From positions 4,032,001 through 4,096,000 of the forward strand of contig NZ_CP082944.1 of the NCBI RefSeq assembly GCF_019933155.2: a DNA stretch of 64,000 bases. Reading direction: 5' to 3'. The translations under genes were made by a program, and so were the position numbers. Source of the stretch: Metabacillus dongyingensis. Its GTDB lineage: Bacteria; Bacillota; Bacilli; Bacillales; Bacillaceae. Shown here piece by piece: positions 55,692 to 64,000 of the stretch (the first letter of the stretch is position 1; each line of letters opens with the position of its first letter). The notes below the pieces were generated by a model that was not told the DNA's origin, ran no database searches, and was given only the letters and a program-made list of their open reading frames with translations.

Positions 55692-56903
55692 CTAGATTAC
55701 AGGCGATTGAAATTTTTCTTGCAATAGAACAGCAGCGGCGCCCAACATTTCAAATTCTGTACCAAGAGTCGTTGGACGAATCGTTATGTCTTCTCTTAAA
55801 ACCGGAATGACATGCTTTGAAACATGCTGTTGGATCGCCTCTAAAAAGATTGGATTACCTTGAACAATCTCACCGCCAAGAATAATGACTTCCGGATTAA
55901 ATAAATGGATATAATTAATGACTCCTGCAGCTAAATACGAAACGACTTCCTCTAAAATTTTCAGACATAGCTCGTCCCCCATATTTAAAGCTTTGATAAA
56001 AATAGCTGGAGTAATTTGGCTAATATCATCAGGCACAAGTTCTTGGATCTTCGTAGACTGTCCCCTTGTCATAATCGCGGATAAGATTTTCGAATAAATA
56101 GCCGGCCAGCGTACATAGCTCTCAAGGCAGCCAACATTCCCACACTCACATCTCACTCCGCTTCCGCGGTCAACCGTTGTATGACCCAATTCTCCAGAAC
56201 TGCCTTTATGTCCCCGGTAAATTGAGCCGTTAATCATAAGTCCTGATCCTAGACCGTCACCAACTGTAATATAAAGCAAATCTTTAAACTGATCATAAGG
56301 CCCAAAATGTTTCTCTGCTAAAACGAAAGCATTCGTATCATTTTCTAAATAAGTCCGTAAACCAAATTGCTGCTCAACTAATTGTTTTAAAGGAACATCA
56401 CGCAGATCCAATTTTGTATTATAAGAAATGATCCCTTTCTTGGCATCAACAATCCCTGGAGTAATAATAGTAATACCGACACATCTATTCATATACTCTG
56501 TTTTTTCAAGAAACTGCCTGATCAGTTCCAATACATGTTCAATGACCGATTGTCCGAACAGAAGATTGGTTGAATAGATTTCCTTTCGGCGTATTTCAGC
56601 CTCTAAGTTCATTTCCGCAATCTTTATAAATGAATTAGTAATGGAGACACCAATTATAAAATGACTATTAGGATCAAAGCGCAGCAGCACTGGTTTTCTG
56701 CCCCCATTTGATACACCAATTCCATCTTCACGGACGAAACCTTCATTCATCAATTCATTAACAGCTGATGTAACTGTAGTAGGACTAATATTAATCCGTT
56801 TCGCAATTTCGCTTCTAGAAATAGGGGCTTGTTTTCGAATCATATCTAAGATAATAGAACGGTTTATCTCTTGGATTAGTTTTAAGTCCCCAGTTCTTCG
56901 CAT
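55692..56903 (-). CDS. ROK-family transcriptional regulator
   Basis: This 403-residue repressor has an N-terminal winged HTH (residues 1-75; SRSEIAKRINISPTTVTSAVNELM is the recognition region). Its ROK sugar-binding/kinase-like domain has GVGITIITPGIVD near 152, GLGSGLM near 222 and the zinc motif CECGNVGCLE near 249. It is XylR/NagC-like. I chose ATG 56903, ten bases after AGGGGTG; the longer start at 56930 has no ribosome binding site. It heads the ten-gene sugar operon and presumably represses it until a sugar inducer binds. Confidence 0.88.
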   Translation of the reverse strand: MRRTGDLKLIQEINRSIILDMIRKQAPISRSEIAKRINISPTTVTSAVNELMNEGFVREDGIGVSNGGRKPVLLRFDPNSHFIIGVSITNSFIKIAEMNLEAEIRRKEIYSTNLLFGQSVIEHVLELIRQFLEKTEYMNRCVGITIITPGIVDAKKGIISYNTKLDLRDVPLKQLVEQQFGLRTYLENDTNAFVLAEKHFGPYDQFKDLLYITVGDGLGSGLMINGSIYRGHKGSSGELGHTTVDRGSGVRCECGNVGCLESYVRWPAIYSKILSAIMTRGQSTKIQELVPDDISQITPAIFIKALNMGDELCLKILEEVVSYLAAGVINYIHLFNPEVIILGGEIVQGNPIFLEAIQQHVSKHVIPVLREDITIRPTTLGTEFEMLGAAAVLLQEKFQSPVI

Positions 56904-58105
56904 TAAGGTATACACCCCTGACATATTCATTTTTCAATACATACTTTTTCCATTGGCTTTATTAAGATAGGATGATTAGGACTAGACTTATCATTCGTGA
57001 TAGCAGAAGTAAATCTTTGTGATTTGAAGTGTGGTTTTTTCTTTAAGTGATGTTTTTCCAGCAGTATTTGTATAATCATGATGAGGGGAGAAGGATTTGT
57101 TGATTCCATTTGTGGTATATCTTTTGATGAAGGATGAAACACTTTCTTTTTCCAATGAGTTTATTAAGTGGAATTTCTCCTTTATTATAAACAGCATGTA
57201 ATCTGCTAATAAATGGATAAATATATCTATTTTCTTAATTTTCTAAAAAATAGTCATTATAGTTCATCAGCCATGTATCTCTTCTTATTCTTTCTCTAAT
57301 TCTCATCCTCTTCCGATACTTAACTATAGAAAAAAACGTATTTTTTAATTTATGAATACCTATGCAATCTAGTTACATATGGGATTGATTTCATAAAAGC
57401 TCAAATTTATATTTTATCTCTGTGAGTTCAACATCTGTAAACAATTAACAATTATATTACCTTGCGGTTATCCTCTCACTTTTATTGCATTAGTTTAATA
57501 GCTCAAAGAAATACCTGACTTAAATTACAAGCGCTACAATGATTAGTGTCGCTATGCGTGCCTTTCCTAATAAAAGGAAATGACATTAATGACAAAATAC
57601 CTATTTATCAAAACGAAAACGAAATCCTGGATGATTTCTAGTAATTTAGCAGCGTGATTAGACCATTTTTTAAATGATTCTTCAATATGATTCAAAAATG
57701 TATACTCAGTTACATTCCCAATTGACTCCTAACGTGATTTCTCAAATGCAGCGTACTGTTGATATTTTTAAAATGCACTTCCGAGTGGACTAATGGTTAT
57801 GAAGTAATCTATAGAGGTATCTAAAAAATATTAAACTGCTGTTATTCAGCTTACTAATTGAAGAGTTTATTGCACAAAAACGTTATACGGATCAAAGTAT
57901 TAAGCTTTCTTTATACATCTACATGCTTTTAGAGGAATGTCTCTTATATGAAGGCATTAATCACACCTATATGAGGAGGTTTATACTAAAGTTTCCTATC
58001 GATAAATCACTCAAGTCTATTACCCTTCTTACAATTACCCTCACAAAAAAACATTCTTCAAGAACATATATGATATCTTTTCATTTTTAACGAAGGAGTG
58101 TTTTT
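56904..58105. other. Degenerate AT-rich region with two coding remnants
   Basis: No intact gene is seen. On the plus strand about 57676-57795 a 39-codon frame (MILQYDSKMYTQLHSQLTPN...) reads coherently. About 57830-58088 a longer frame without a start reads LLLFSLLIEEFIAQKRYTD, then MLLEECLLYEGINHTY. These look like pieces of decayed genes; I do not recognise the family. The ROK promoter must lie in 56904-57150, but no single box is clearly best. Confidence 0.35.
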
Positions 58106-59464
58106 TTGGATTTTTACAGTTTATTGCTCTTTTCTTTATGTATCGTATTTCCAGTGATTCATCTGATTCATAGTTTGCCTTGGTTCAAAAGGCAGACTGA
58201 GAAGTTTAAGTTTCCTGCAAAAGAGGATAAGGGCATCAGCATTTTAATTCCCTGCTACAATGAACAGGGAATTATTGACACTTCTATTTTCAGTATGCAA
58301 TCTCTGTCCTACTCAGAGTACGATGTCATTTACATTAATGATGGGTCTACTGATGACACTATGCTTCTGATGAATCAATTCCTGCAGCTGAAGCCAAGCT
58401 CTAAGCAGCCGCTTAGAAAAATAGCCCACCAAAAGATTCTGGGATTCTATCAATCTGAGCTTTACCCGAATATTTATGTAATAGATAAAGTGAATGGGGG
58501 AAAGGCAGACTCTTTAAACGCCGGAATTGAGCTTGCACAAAAAGAGCTGGTGATTACTCTTGATGCAGACACGATTTTGACAGATAAGGCGCTTCCTGTG
58601 GTGAATGATGCTTTTGAGGATGAGAACGTTGTTGCTGCAGGGGGAATGGTTCATGTGCTTCAGACGAAAACTGCTGAACCGTTGAAATCTTTATCTCTGC
58701 TTCGTGCAAATCTTCTTGTCAGCGTTCAAGCTCTCGACTTTCTTAAAGCCTTTTATATTACCAAAATGTCGCTTGCCCGCTTCCATGCTTTAGCGATCAT
58801 TTCAGGTGCTTTTGGTATTTTTAAAAAGCAAGTGCTGATCGAAGTCGGAGGATTCAGAACGACGATAGGAGAGGATATTGATATTACCTTGCGTATCCAT
58901 AGACATATTTCCAATCATAAAAAAAAGAAAATTATCTTCATACCTGAAGCGGTCTGCTATACGGAGCTTCCGGAAAATTGGAAGGATTTATTTAAGCAGC
59001 GGATCCGCTGGCAAAAAGCCTTTATCGATTGCGTCATACATTTCAGGGGATTTCTGGGGAAAACCCTGTTTAAGAAACCTGTTTCATTCTTTTATTTGAT
59101 CGAATCCTTTCTGGCGGGAACCATTGCAGCTTATGTAATGACTGGATTAATTGTTGTAAACGGAATGATTCATCCCCCATCTTCCTATATGGACTACTTG
59201 TTGTTTTTTTTCATTTACATACTGATATTCGGTTTGATATATGATCTAGCTGCCGTTCGAATGAGCAGACATTATGGCATTTCTTTTAAAAAGAGAGAAA
59301 TTCCGAAATTGCTGGTGGCGATTCTTTTTGACGTACTGATCTACCGGCTCGCCACGATGATATTCATTATGTACGGCAGCATTGCCTATTTCTTTAATCA
59401 GAATTGGAATAAGGTTGAGAGAACAGGCAGGGATTATCAGACTGATTCAGAAACAGCGGCTTAA
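58106..59464 (+). CDS. Membrane family-2 glycosyltransferase (processive type)
   Basis: This 452-residue protein has an N-terminal hydrophobic segment (1-20) and a GT2 catalytic domain. ISILIPCYNE is near residue 47, INDGSTDD near 90, the DADTIL DxD metal-binding motif near 152, and GEDIDITLRIH near 254 with the catalytic base region. QRIRWQKAF near 299 is the processive Q/RxxRW motif. About four C-terminal membrane segments follow, as in hyaluronan/chitin/PgaC-type polysaccharide synthases. TTG 58106 follows AAGGAG. It is monocistronic with a strong terminator. The polymer made is unknown. Confidence 0.85.
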   Translation: MDFYSLLLFSLCIVFPVIHLIHSLPWFKRQTEKFKFPAKEDKGISILIPCYNEQGIIDTSIFSMQSLSYSEYDVIYINDGSTDDTMLLMNQFLQLKPSSKQPLRKIAHQKILGFYQSELYPNIYVIDKVNGGKADSLNAGIELAQKELVITLDADTILTDKALPVVNDAFEDENVVAAGGMVHVLQTKTAEPLKSLSLLRANLLVSVQALDFLKAFYITKMSLARFHALAIISGAFGIFKKQVLIEVGGFRTTIGEDIDITLRIHRHISNHKKKKIIFIPEAVCYTELPENWKDLFKQRIRWQKAFIDCVIHFRGFLGKTLFKKPVSFFYLIESFLAGTIAAYVMTGLIVVNGMIHPPSSYMDYLLFFFIYILIFGLIYDLAAVRMSRHYGISFKKREIPKLLVAILFDVLIYRLATMIFIMYGSIAYFFNQNWNKVERTGRDYQTDSETAA

Positions 59465-59468
59465 TAAC

Positions 59469-59500
59469 AAAAAAAGGTGCCAAAACCGGCACCTTTTTTT
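59469..59500 (+). terminator. Terminator after the glycosyltransferase
   Basis: AAAAAAAGGTGCC-AAAA-CCGGCACCTTTTTTT hairpin. Confidence 0.9.
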
Positions 59501-59925
59501 CAGTTTAAATTCCTGCAGCCTCTTATTCTCAAAATCTACGACATACAATTTCCACTCTGATCCACCGCTATATCATGCGGAATTCTCAATTCGCCTTCTT
59601 TCTAATCCCAACTTCCAAAACGCTAAAAGATATTGCCTTTTTTATCAAGGACATGACTTGGCTTGTGAGGTTTTCCTTCGCTCCGTTCAAGAAATTTCCG
59701 CCGTCCGCTCCATATACTTTTTCCTACTCTACTTGCTTCACCTTCTGCTTTTTTCTCTTCTTCCGTTTGTGAACAGAATTCCCCCGCTGTAGGATTCCGG
59801 CTCTGGTATCTCCACTGGTTTTTCTTTAAAATAACATCCGATCCTCTCTGGCAGAACCACACAATCAGGCGAGTCAGGCTGAGTGCTGCAGGAAGCAGAG
59901 TTTTCATTTTATTCAGCTGCATTTC
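59500..59925 (-). pseudogene. Decayed NHL-repeat protein gene
   Basis: Read on the minus strand across frames, the end gives LRIPHDIAVDQSGN, then, after a one-base shift, LYVVDFENKRLQEFKL and a TGA at 59500. This is a clear NHL repeat (PxxIAVDxxGxxYVxD...RIQxF). Upstream, KPSHVLDKKGNIF lies in another frame, and stops (TAG) interrupt. Several shifts and stops show long decay. The original may have been a secreted beta-propeller protein. Confidence 0.6.
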
Positions 59926-60013
59926 CCTCCATAAAAGTAAATGATTAATATGGCTATTAAAACTAGACTTATAGCATGAGAAAACGGTTTGCAGATTGGA
60001 ATGAGACAATACT

Positions 60014-60052
60014 TAGAAAAAATAGACACCCAGTAAATCTGAGTGTCTGAAA
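60014..60052 (-). terminator. Terminator after the GH32 gene
   Basis: On the minus strand AGACACTCAG-N5-CTGGGTGTCT is followed by ATTTTTTC. It is 11 bp past the stop codon. Confidence 0.82.
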
Positions 60053-60061
60053 AAACTTTCA

Positions 60062-63000
60062 TCATGGGGTATCTGAAGCATCAATGAGCTTCCATTCCTG
60101 AAACTCCCCTTCCCCTAATTCTTGTATTTCCACAAGTGTACCATCCTCTGGCCGGTTATTCTTAACTCCCAGAACTTTGCCGCTGTTAACAGCACTGAAA
60201 CGATACGTTCCATCCCAGTGATCGGTTATTCTCCATTGCTGGTTGCCGTAGCCCAGATACTCCCAAACTTGCACATCGTCTCCGGGAGTGATTCCGGATG
60301 CATCCAGTACGAACTTGCTGTCACCTGCGTGAACTTTATATGCTCCAGGGGAAACCCCATCAATCTTCCACGTTTGCTCCCCGTCTGTCTGAAGTCTTGC
60401 TTTAGAACCATTTGAATTCCCTTCAGGTGTAAGGATTTTACCGGTTGTCTTATCAGCAATCTTAAAGGCCGCCTTGCTGTCAACGATTGTTCTGCCGATA
60501 AGCTTTCCATTATTTGAAGTAGCAGTAATGATGCTTCTGCCGTGCCCTGTCATCCTGACTTCTGCACTGCGTTCATCCAGTTTCTTAACTTCGGCTGCAT
60601 CTGGATTACTTGATTGCCATCTTATTTTTTTATGCTTGTCTGTTGCCGGAAGGATAGCTGCCGAAAGCTTGTGCGTTCCGCCGAGTGGGAGAACAAGCTT
60701 TTCATGGTCCATGAACATTTCAAAAGGAGCTGCACCTTCATCCTTCCAGACTCCTTTTAATGGATAAACATCGAGGGAAACGATTTTCACATTACCGCCT
60801 TTTGTATAAAAGCTCATGCCATCGCTTGCCCCGTCAGGAAACACAACATTCGAGAAGACTGCCTGGCCATCATTGCCGAATACCTCAATAGAAGATTCGT
60901 CTACAAAAATACGCATTTTCACTCGGTTGTTTTTTTGTGCTGCATTTATTTCATGATAAGTGGAAAACTTGTCAGAAAAACTGATGTCTCCTGATTCAGA
61001 CCTGTCAAAGAATATCTTAGCCTCTGCTGCCTTATAGCCCACAACGGTTTTCTGAGAGTCAGATTCCCTTAGCCTGAATCCAAATTCTGCCTGGCTGTTT
61101 TCAGGCAGTTCAACTTCTGCAGCAATTTCATAGGATGTACCTTTTTCGTTTGCCATCAGATTGGCATCTCCTGGCTTTACTGTTTTGCTGCTCCATGATG
61201 AAGCTGATCCTCTTAGCTTCTCCAGTTCTTCAATCGGCTCCTGGTACAGTCTGATTCCTTCACCAGGAACAGTCTTCAATGTAAGCTCCCGCGGAATGGA
61301 CATTTGCCCTTTCCATGGTGAGGTGGGAAAACTGAATGGATAATCCCAGTTGCTCATCCATCCTAATGAAATTCTGCGTCCGTCTTCGTCTGGAATGTCC
61401 GAAAAAGACATCGCTGCATACATTTCTTTGCCAAACTCATTTTTCAGCACAGTGCCTGCAGGGTGATCGCTGACGAAACGATTTCCGTCAAATGTCCCCA
61501 CAAAGTATTCTGAATCTGATCCGCCGGTTTTAGGATTCGCTCCAGTACTGATGGATAGAACCCATTTTTTCTTGTTTGGATCTCCGTCAACCGGCAGCTG
61601 GAAGAAGTCAGGGCATTCCCACACTCCCCCTCTGACGAAATCCCCGTACCCAAATGATTCAATCATTTCCCAGTCAAGGAGATTTTGAGAGGTAAAGAAA
61701 CGGATGTGATCTCCCCCGGATATGACCATGACCCATTGCTTATGATCCTCATCCCAAACGACTTTCGGATCCCTGAAGTCCCAGCCCTGGCCGCCATAAA
61801 ATTCACCGATATTCGGTATGATCGGGTTGCCATCATAAAATTCCCATGTACGCCCCTTATCTTTGCTGTAAGCAACGCCGATTTTCTGATCGCCATTGTG
61901 CTTTTCAGGATTAAACGATGTGTAAAAGGCAATCAGCCCCGATCCTTCCTCGTTAAATAATCCGGACGCATTGGTTTTATCAACGACAGCAGAACCTGAC
62001 CATGCATGTCCCATCTCATTCCATGGAATCGCGATCGGCAGCCTCTTCCAGTGGACAAGATCCGTGCTTACCGCATGTGCCCATTTTCCGCCGTCCTGAT
62101 GGAAAAGGTGATATTCCCCTTCATAATAAACTAAGCCGTTCGGGTCACTTGCATAGCCTCTTGCCTGCGTAAAATGATACTGCGGCCGGTATAGCTCAGA
62201 ATAATAGTCGTCAAATGGAGTGGCGTAGACATGCTGAAAATACGCGGTTCCATTATCGACATTCAATCCGAATTTTCCGCTTGAGTAGGCTGAGTCTTTT
62301 ACAGAAATCACCGGATCGGCATATCCATCGAAATAGATTTTCATATCATTTCCATCAGCATGAATTTCAAAATGATAGGTTTTGCCTGTTTCTATCTTCC
62401 GCTCAGCCATTCCCATAGTACGATCTCCTTTCAAATCAAGGAGACGGATCCTGTTCAGATTGGGATCCAGAGTTAGCATATATCCTTCCCTGCCATCTCC
62501 ATTTCCTCTGAATACAAGTCCTGCCGTACCAAAAGGAGCTTCATCATCTACCTTTACATCTCCTTCTAAGACGAAATCAGCTCCCGTTGTTTCTGCCATC
62601 CGGTAAGTATTTTGTTCTGCAGGGCTCTGCCCCATCGTCCCGTCAAGATGCGGAGTCCACTCACCATTAATGGATTGCCACCCTTCTAAATTGGACTGCA
62701 AATCACTCACTTGAATGTTTTGAAAAACGGCATCTCCGCTTGCATGTAAGCCAAAAAGCCCTCTTGTGTAGGTGTCGTCATCTGCCTTCAAAACTGGCAT
62801 CCCTCCATTCTGCCAGAAGACCTGCAAAGAAGAACCTTCCGCTTTTACCTTTATGCGGTAAAGGATTCCGGGTTCAATCGGCATCTTTGCTTCCGAAAGA
62901 ACTCTGTTCTGATTGACATCCTTCAGCTGCAAAATGTCTTTTCTTGCATCAGCCTTTACTTGGTATGCCTTTAATCCTGCTTTATCAGACCGGAATAACA

Positions 63001-63748
63001 AGGAGCCGGTTGCAGTTTTGTCTTTTAGGAGAAGATCCGATTCAAAGGTGAAATCAGCAGAAGAAGTCGTGGAAATGGAATAGATATTCTCTCCTTGCTC
63101 AGGGGTAGCCTCTAACCCTTCAAAACCTGCCTGCCATTTGCCGGTTTTTGTTTTTAACCCTGTTAAATTCGTCCGCACTTCACTCATTTGAACCTTGCTG
63201 AAGACAAGCTTTCCGCCCTCCGCATGAAAGCCTGTAAATCCTTTAGAATGACTGAAATCCTTAAGGTCCATTACCTTTTTTTCATCCACAAATACGCTAA
63301 TGGACGGACCATCTGACGTTATTTTCACTCTTGTCTCAGCATTCGCTTTCACTTTGAACGGAACACTTTTCAGAATACGGTCCTCATCCAGTGCAGAAAG
63401 AAAAACGCGGTCCCGTTTGGAATCCAGACTTACTTTATATCCTTCTGTGCCTGTCTGATTTGCGCGGAAGACGAGTGACCCTGCGCTGTTCTTAGCGAGT
63501 TTTATCGTTGCTTCATAGACCAGATAGCTGCCTGTTTCTGAAATTGATAGAATAAGTGCAGATTTATTTTTAGCTGCAACCCCTTTAAGAGAGCCATCCG
63601 TTTCCTTATTCCAGCTTCCCGACAAAGCGGTGTAGCCGAATATCGCCGTTTTATGTTCATCGGCTTCTCCTCTGAATCCCTCCAAAGAAAATACTGAAAA
63701 GAGCAGGGCAGCAGCGGCCGCCAGTTTAACCAAAGTCATTTTTTTCAT
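60062..63748 (-). CDS. Secreted multidomain GH32 fructan hydrolase
   Basis: This is a 1228-residue exoenzyme. Its signal peptide covers residues 1-28. Three tandem concanavalin/DUF1080-like beta-sandwich modules follow (about 35-190, 195-350, 355-515). The GH32 propeller (about 525-830) shows catalytic SDPNG near 535, FRDPK near 660 and WECPDFF near 710, so nucleophile, transition-state stabiliser and acid/base are present. A GH32 C-terminal sandwich, a Big2-like domain near 1010-1090 (LVLPLGGTHKLSA) and a ricin-B-like lectin at the end complete it. It probably degrades levan or inulin. GAAGGAG precedes ATG 63748, and a cre site lies upstream. Confidence 0.88.
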   Translation of the reverse strand: MKKMTLVKLAAAAALLFSVFSLEGFRGEADEHKTAIFGYTALSGSWNKETDGSLKGVAAKNKSALILSISETGSYLVYEATIKLAKNSAGSLVFRANQTGTEGYKVSLDSKRDRVFLSALDEDRILKSVPFKVKANAETRVKITSDGPSISVFVDEKKVMDLKDFSHSKGFTGFHAEGGKLVFSKVQMSEVRTNLTGLKTKTGKWQAGFEGLEATPEQGENIYSISTTSSADFTFESDLLLKDKTATGSLLFRSDKAGLKAYQVKADARKDILQLKDVNQNRVLSEAKMPIEPGILYRIKVKAEGSSLQVFWQNGGMPVLKADDDTYTRGLFGLHASGDAVFQNIQVSDLQSNLEGWQSINGEWTPHLDGTMGQSPAEQNTYRMAETTGADFVLEGDVKVDDEAPFGTAGLVFRGNGDGREGYMLTLDPNLNRIRLLDLKGDRTMGMAERKIETGKTYHFEIHADGNDMKIYFDGYADPVISVKDSAYSSGKFGLNVDNGTAYFQHVYATPFDDYYSELYRPQYHFTQARGYASDPNGLVYYEGEYHLFHQDGGKWAHAVSTDLVHWKRLPIAIPWNEMGHAWSGSAVVDKTNASGLFNEEGSGLIAFYTSFNPEKHNGDQKIGVAYSKDKGRTWEFYDGNPIIPNIGEFYGGQGWDFRDPKVVWDEDHKQWVMVISGGDHIRFFTSQNLLDWEMIESFGYGDFVRGGVWECPDFFQLPVDGDPNKKKWVLSISTGANPKTGGSDSEYFVGTFDGNRFVSDHPAGTVLKNEFGKEMYAAMSFSDIPDEDGRRISLGWMSNWDYPFSFPTSPWKGQMSIPRELTLKTVPGEGIRLYQEPIEELEKLRGSASSWSSKTVKPGDANLMANEKGTSYEIAAEVELPENSQAEFGFRLRESDSQKTVVGYKAAEAKIFFDRSESGDISFSDKFSTYHEINAAQKNNRVKMRIFVDESSIEVFGNDGQAVFSNVVFPDGASDGMSFYTKGGNVKIVSLDVYPLKGVWKDEGAAPFEMFMDHEKLVLPLGGTHKLSAAILPATDKHKKIRWQSSNPDAAEVKKLDERSAEVRMTGHGRSIITATSNNGKLIGRTIVDSKAAFKIADKTTGKILTPEGNSNGSKARLQTDGEQTWKIDGVSPGAYKVHAGDSKFVLDASGITPGDDVQVWEYLGYGNQQWRITDHWDGTYRFSAVNSGKVLGVKNNRPEDGTLVEIQELGEGEFQEWKLIDASDTP

Positions 63749-63771
63749 CTATATAACTCCTTCCAGTTATA

Positions 63772-63785
63772 ATAAAGCGCTTTCA
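63772..63785 (-). promoter_or_regulatory. cre site upstream of the GH32 gene
   Basis: Minus-strand TGAAAGCGCTTTAT closely matches the CcpA-binding consensus, with a perfect AAAGCGCTTT centre. It lies 23 bp upstream of the start codon, between promoter and gene, so catabolite repression is expected. Confidence 0.8.
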
Positions 63786-63795
63786 TTCACTTCTA

Positions 63796-63842
63796 AAAAA
63801 AGAAGGGATTGTAGAGTAACTTTCAACAATCCCTTTAAAAAC
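63796..63842 (-). terminator. Terminator after the fructokinase-like gene
   Basis: AAGGGATTGT pairs with ACAATCCCTT around a loop. The minus-strand tail is TTCTTTTTTTA. It begins 7 bp past the upstream stop. Confidence 0.8.
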
Positions 63843-63848
63843 AATATG

Positions 63849-64000
63849 TCAGCTGATGACGACTTCTTGATTTACTATTTTCAAAGAAGGCATGGCAGAT
63901 ACCGCACCTACTTTTGTACAGACGATCGCTCCAATCCGATTGCTGAAGGAAACCATCTTTGTGACCAAATCCATATTAGCTGCAGCCATCTTCGGATTCT
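63849..64000 (-). CDS. PfkB-family carbohydrate kinase, probably fructokinase (C-terminal part)
   Basis: Only the last 49 codons lie in the window. The frame reads FSNRIGAIVCTKVGAVSAMPS, the PfkB/ribokinase C-terminal pattern (normally A-N-A-V-G-A-x-x-C-T-K-x-G-A) close to fructokinases. The full gene lies beyond the window edge. Next to a secreted fructan hydrolase, fructose is the likely substrate. A terminator separates the two genes. Confidence 0.72.
   Translation of the reverse strand, partial: NPKMAAANMDLVTKMVSFSNRIGAIVCTKVGAVSAMPSLKIVNQEVVIS

Overview
The window is a stretch of a low-to-medium GC, spore-forming Bacillaceae chromosome. This rests on a Bacillus-type 16S-23S-5S-tRNA operon, strong AGGAGG-type ribosome binding sites with frequent GTG/TTG starts, CotX/CotW spore-coat proteins, T-tailed intrinsic terminators, cre sites, TPP riboswitches and bacillus-style polyhydroxyalkanoate (PHA) genes. 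I cannot name the species from sequence alone; a Metabacillus/Cytobacillus-like relative is a reasonable guess.

Layout. 1-5400: an rRNA operon on the minus strand ending in tRNA-Val, with two tandem promoters. 5400-9400: thiamin acquisition, with a minus-strand operon (MTH1187-family protein, thiX, thiY, thiZ) and a plus-strand thiT, each behind its own TPP riboswitch. 9500-15700: ordinary housekeeping genes (SDR epimerase, GNAT, membrane peptidase-MA protein, EamA exporter, acyl-CoA ligase, DinB). 16000-20100: tRNA-Ala, a CotX/CotW coat pair and a phaB-phaR-phaC operon. 20500-24300: a second TPP-riboswitch operon, tenA-ykoE-ykoD-ykoC. 24860-29220: an RpiR regulator followed by a PTS EIICB / MalY-PatB C-S lyase / RidA operon. 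29280-34600: a methyltransferase with an attenuator-like leader, a polysaccharide deacetylase, small lipoprotein and membrane genes, and two newly broken genes. 34600-40200: a LysR, M20, YfcC-type carrier and M28 peptidase cluster.

40400-46420 holds the most striking locus: a compact thiazole/oxazole-modified peptide (TOMM) cluster of the heterocycloanthracin/sonorensin type. It encodes a 98-residue precursor whose core is a run of Cys-x-x triplets, a RRE/E1-like protein, an E1-YcaO fusion and a double-domain SagB dehydrogenase. A perfect 16-bp hairpin separates the precursor gene from the maturation genes.

46600-56900 is a ten-gene sugar operon with an ABC importer lacking its ATPase, four Gfo/Idh/MocA oxidoreductases, two TIM-barrel isomerases and a ROK regulator. 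It suggests oxidoreductive breakdown of an unusual sugar or glycoside. 56900-64000 holds decayed sequence, a membrane glycosyltransferase, a decayed NHL-repeat gene, a 1228-residue secreted GH32 fructan hydrolase under a cre site, and the C-terminus of a PfkB-type (probably fructose) kinase.
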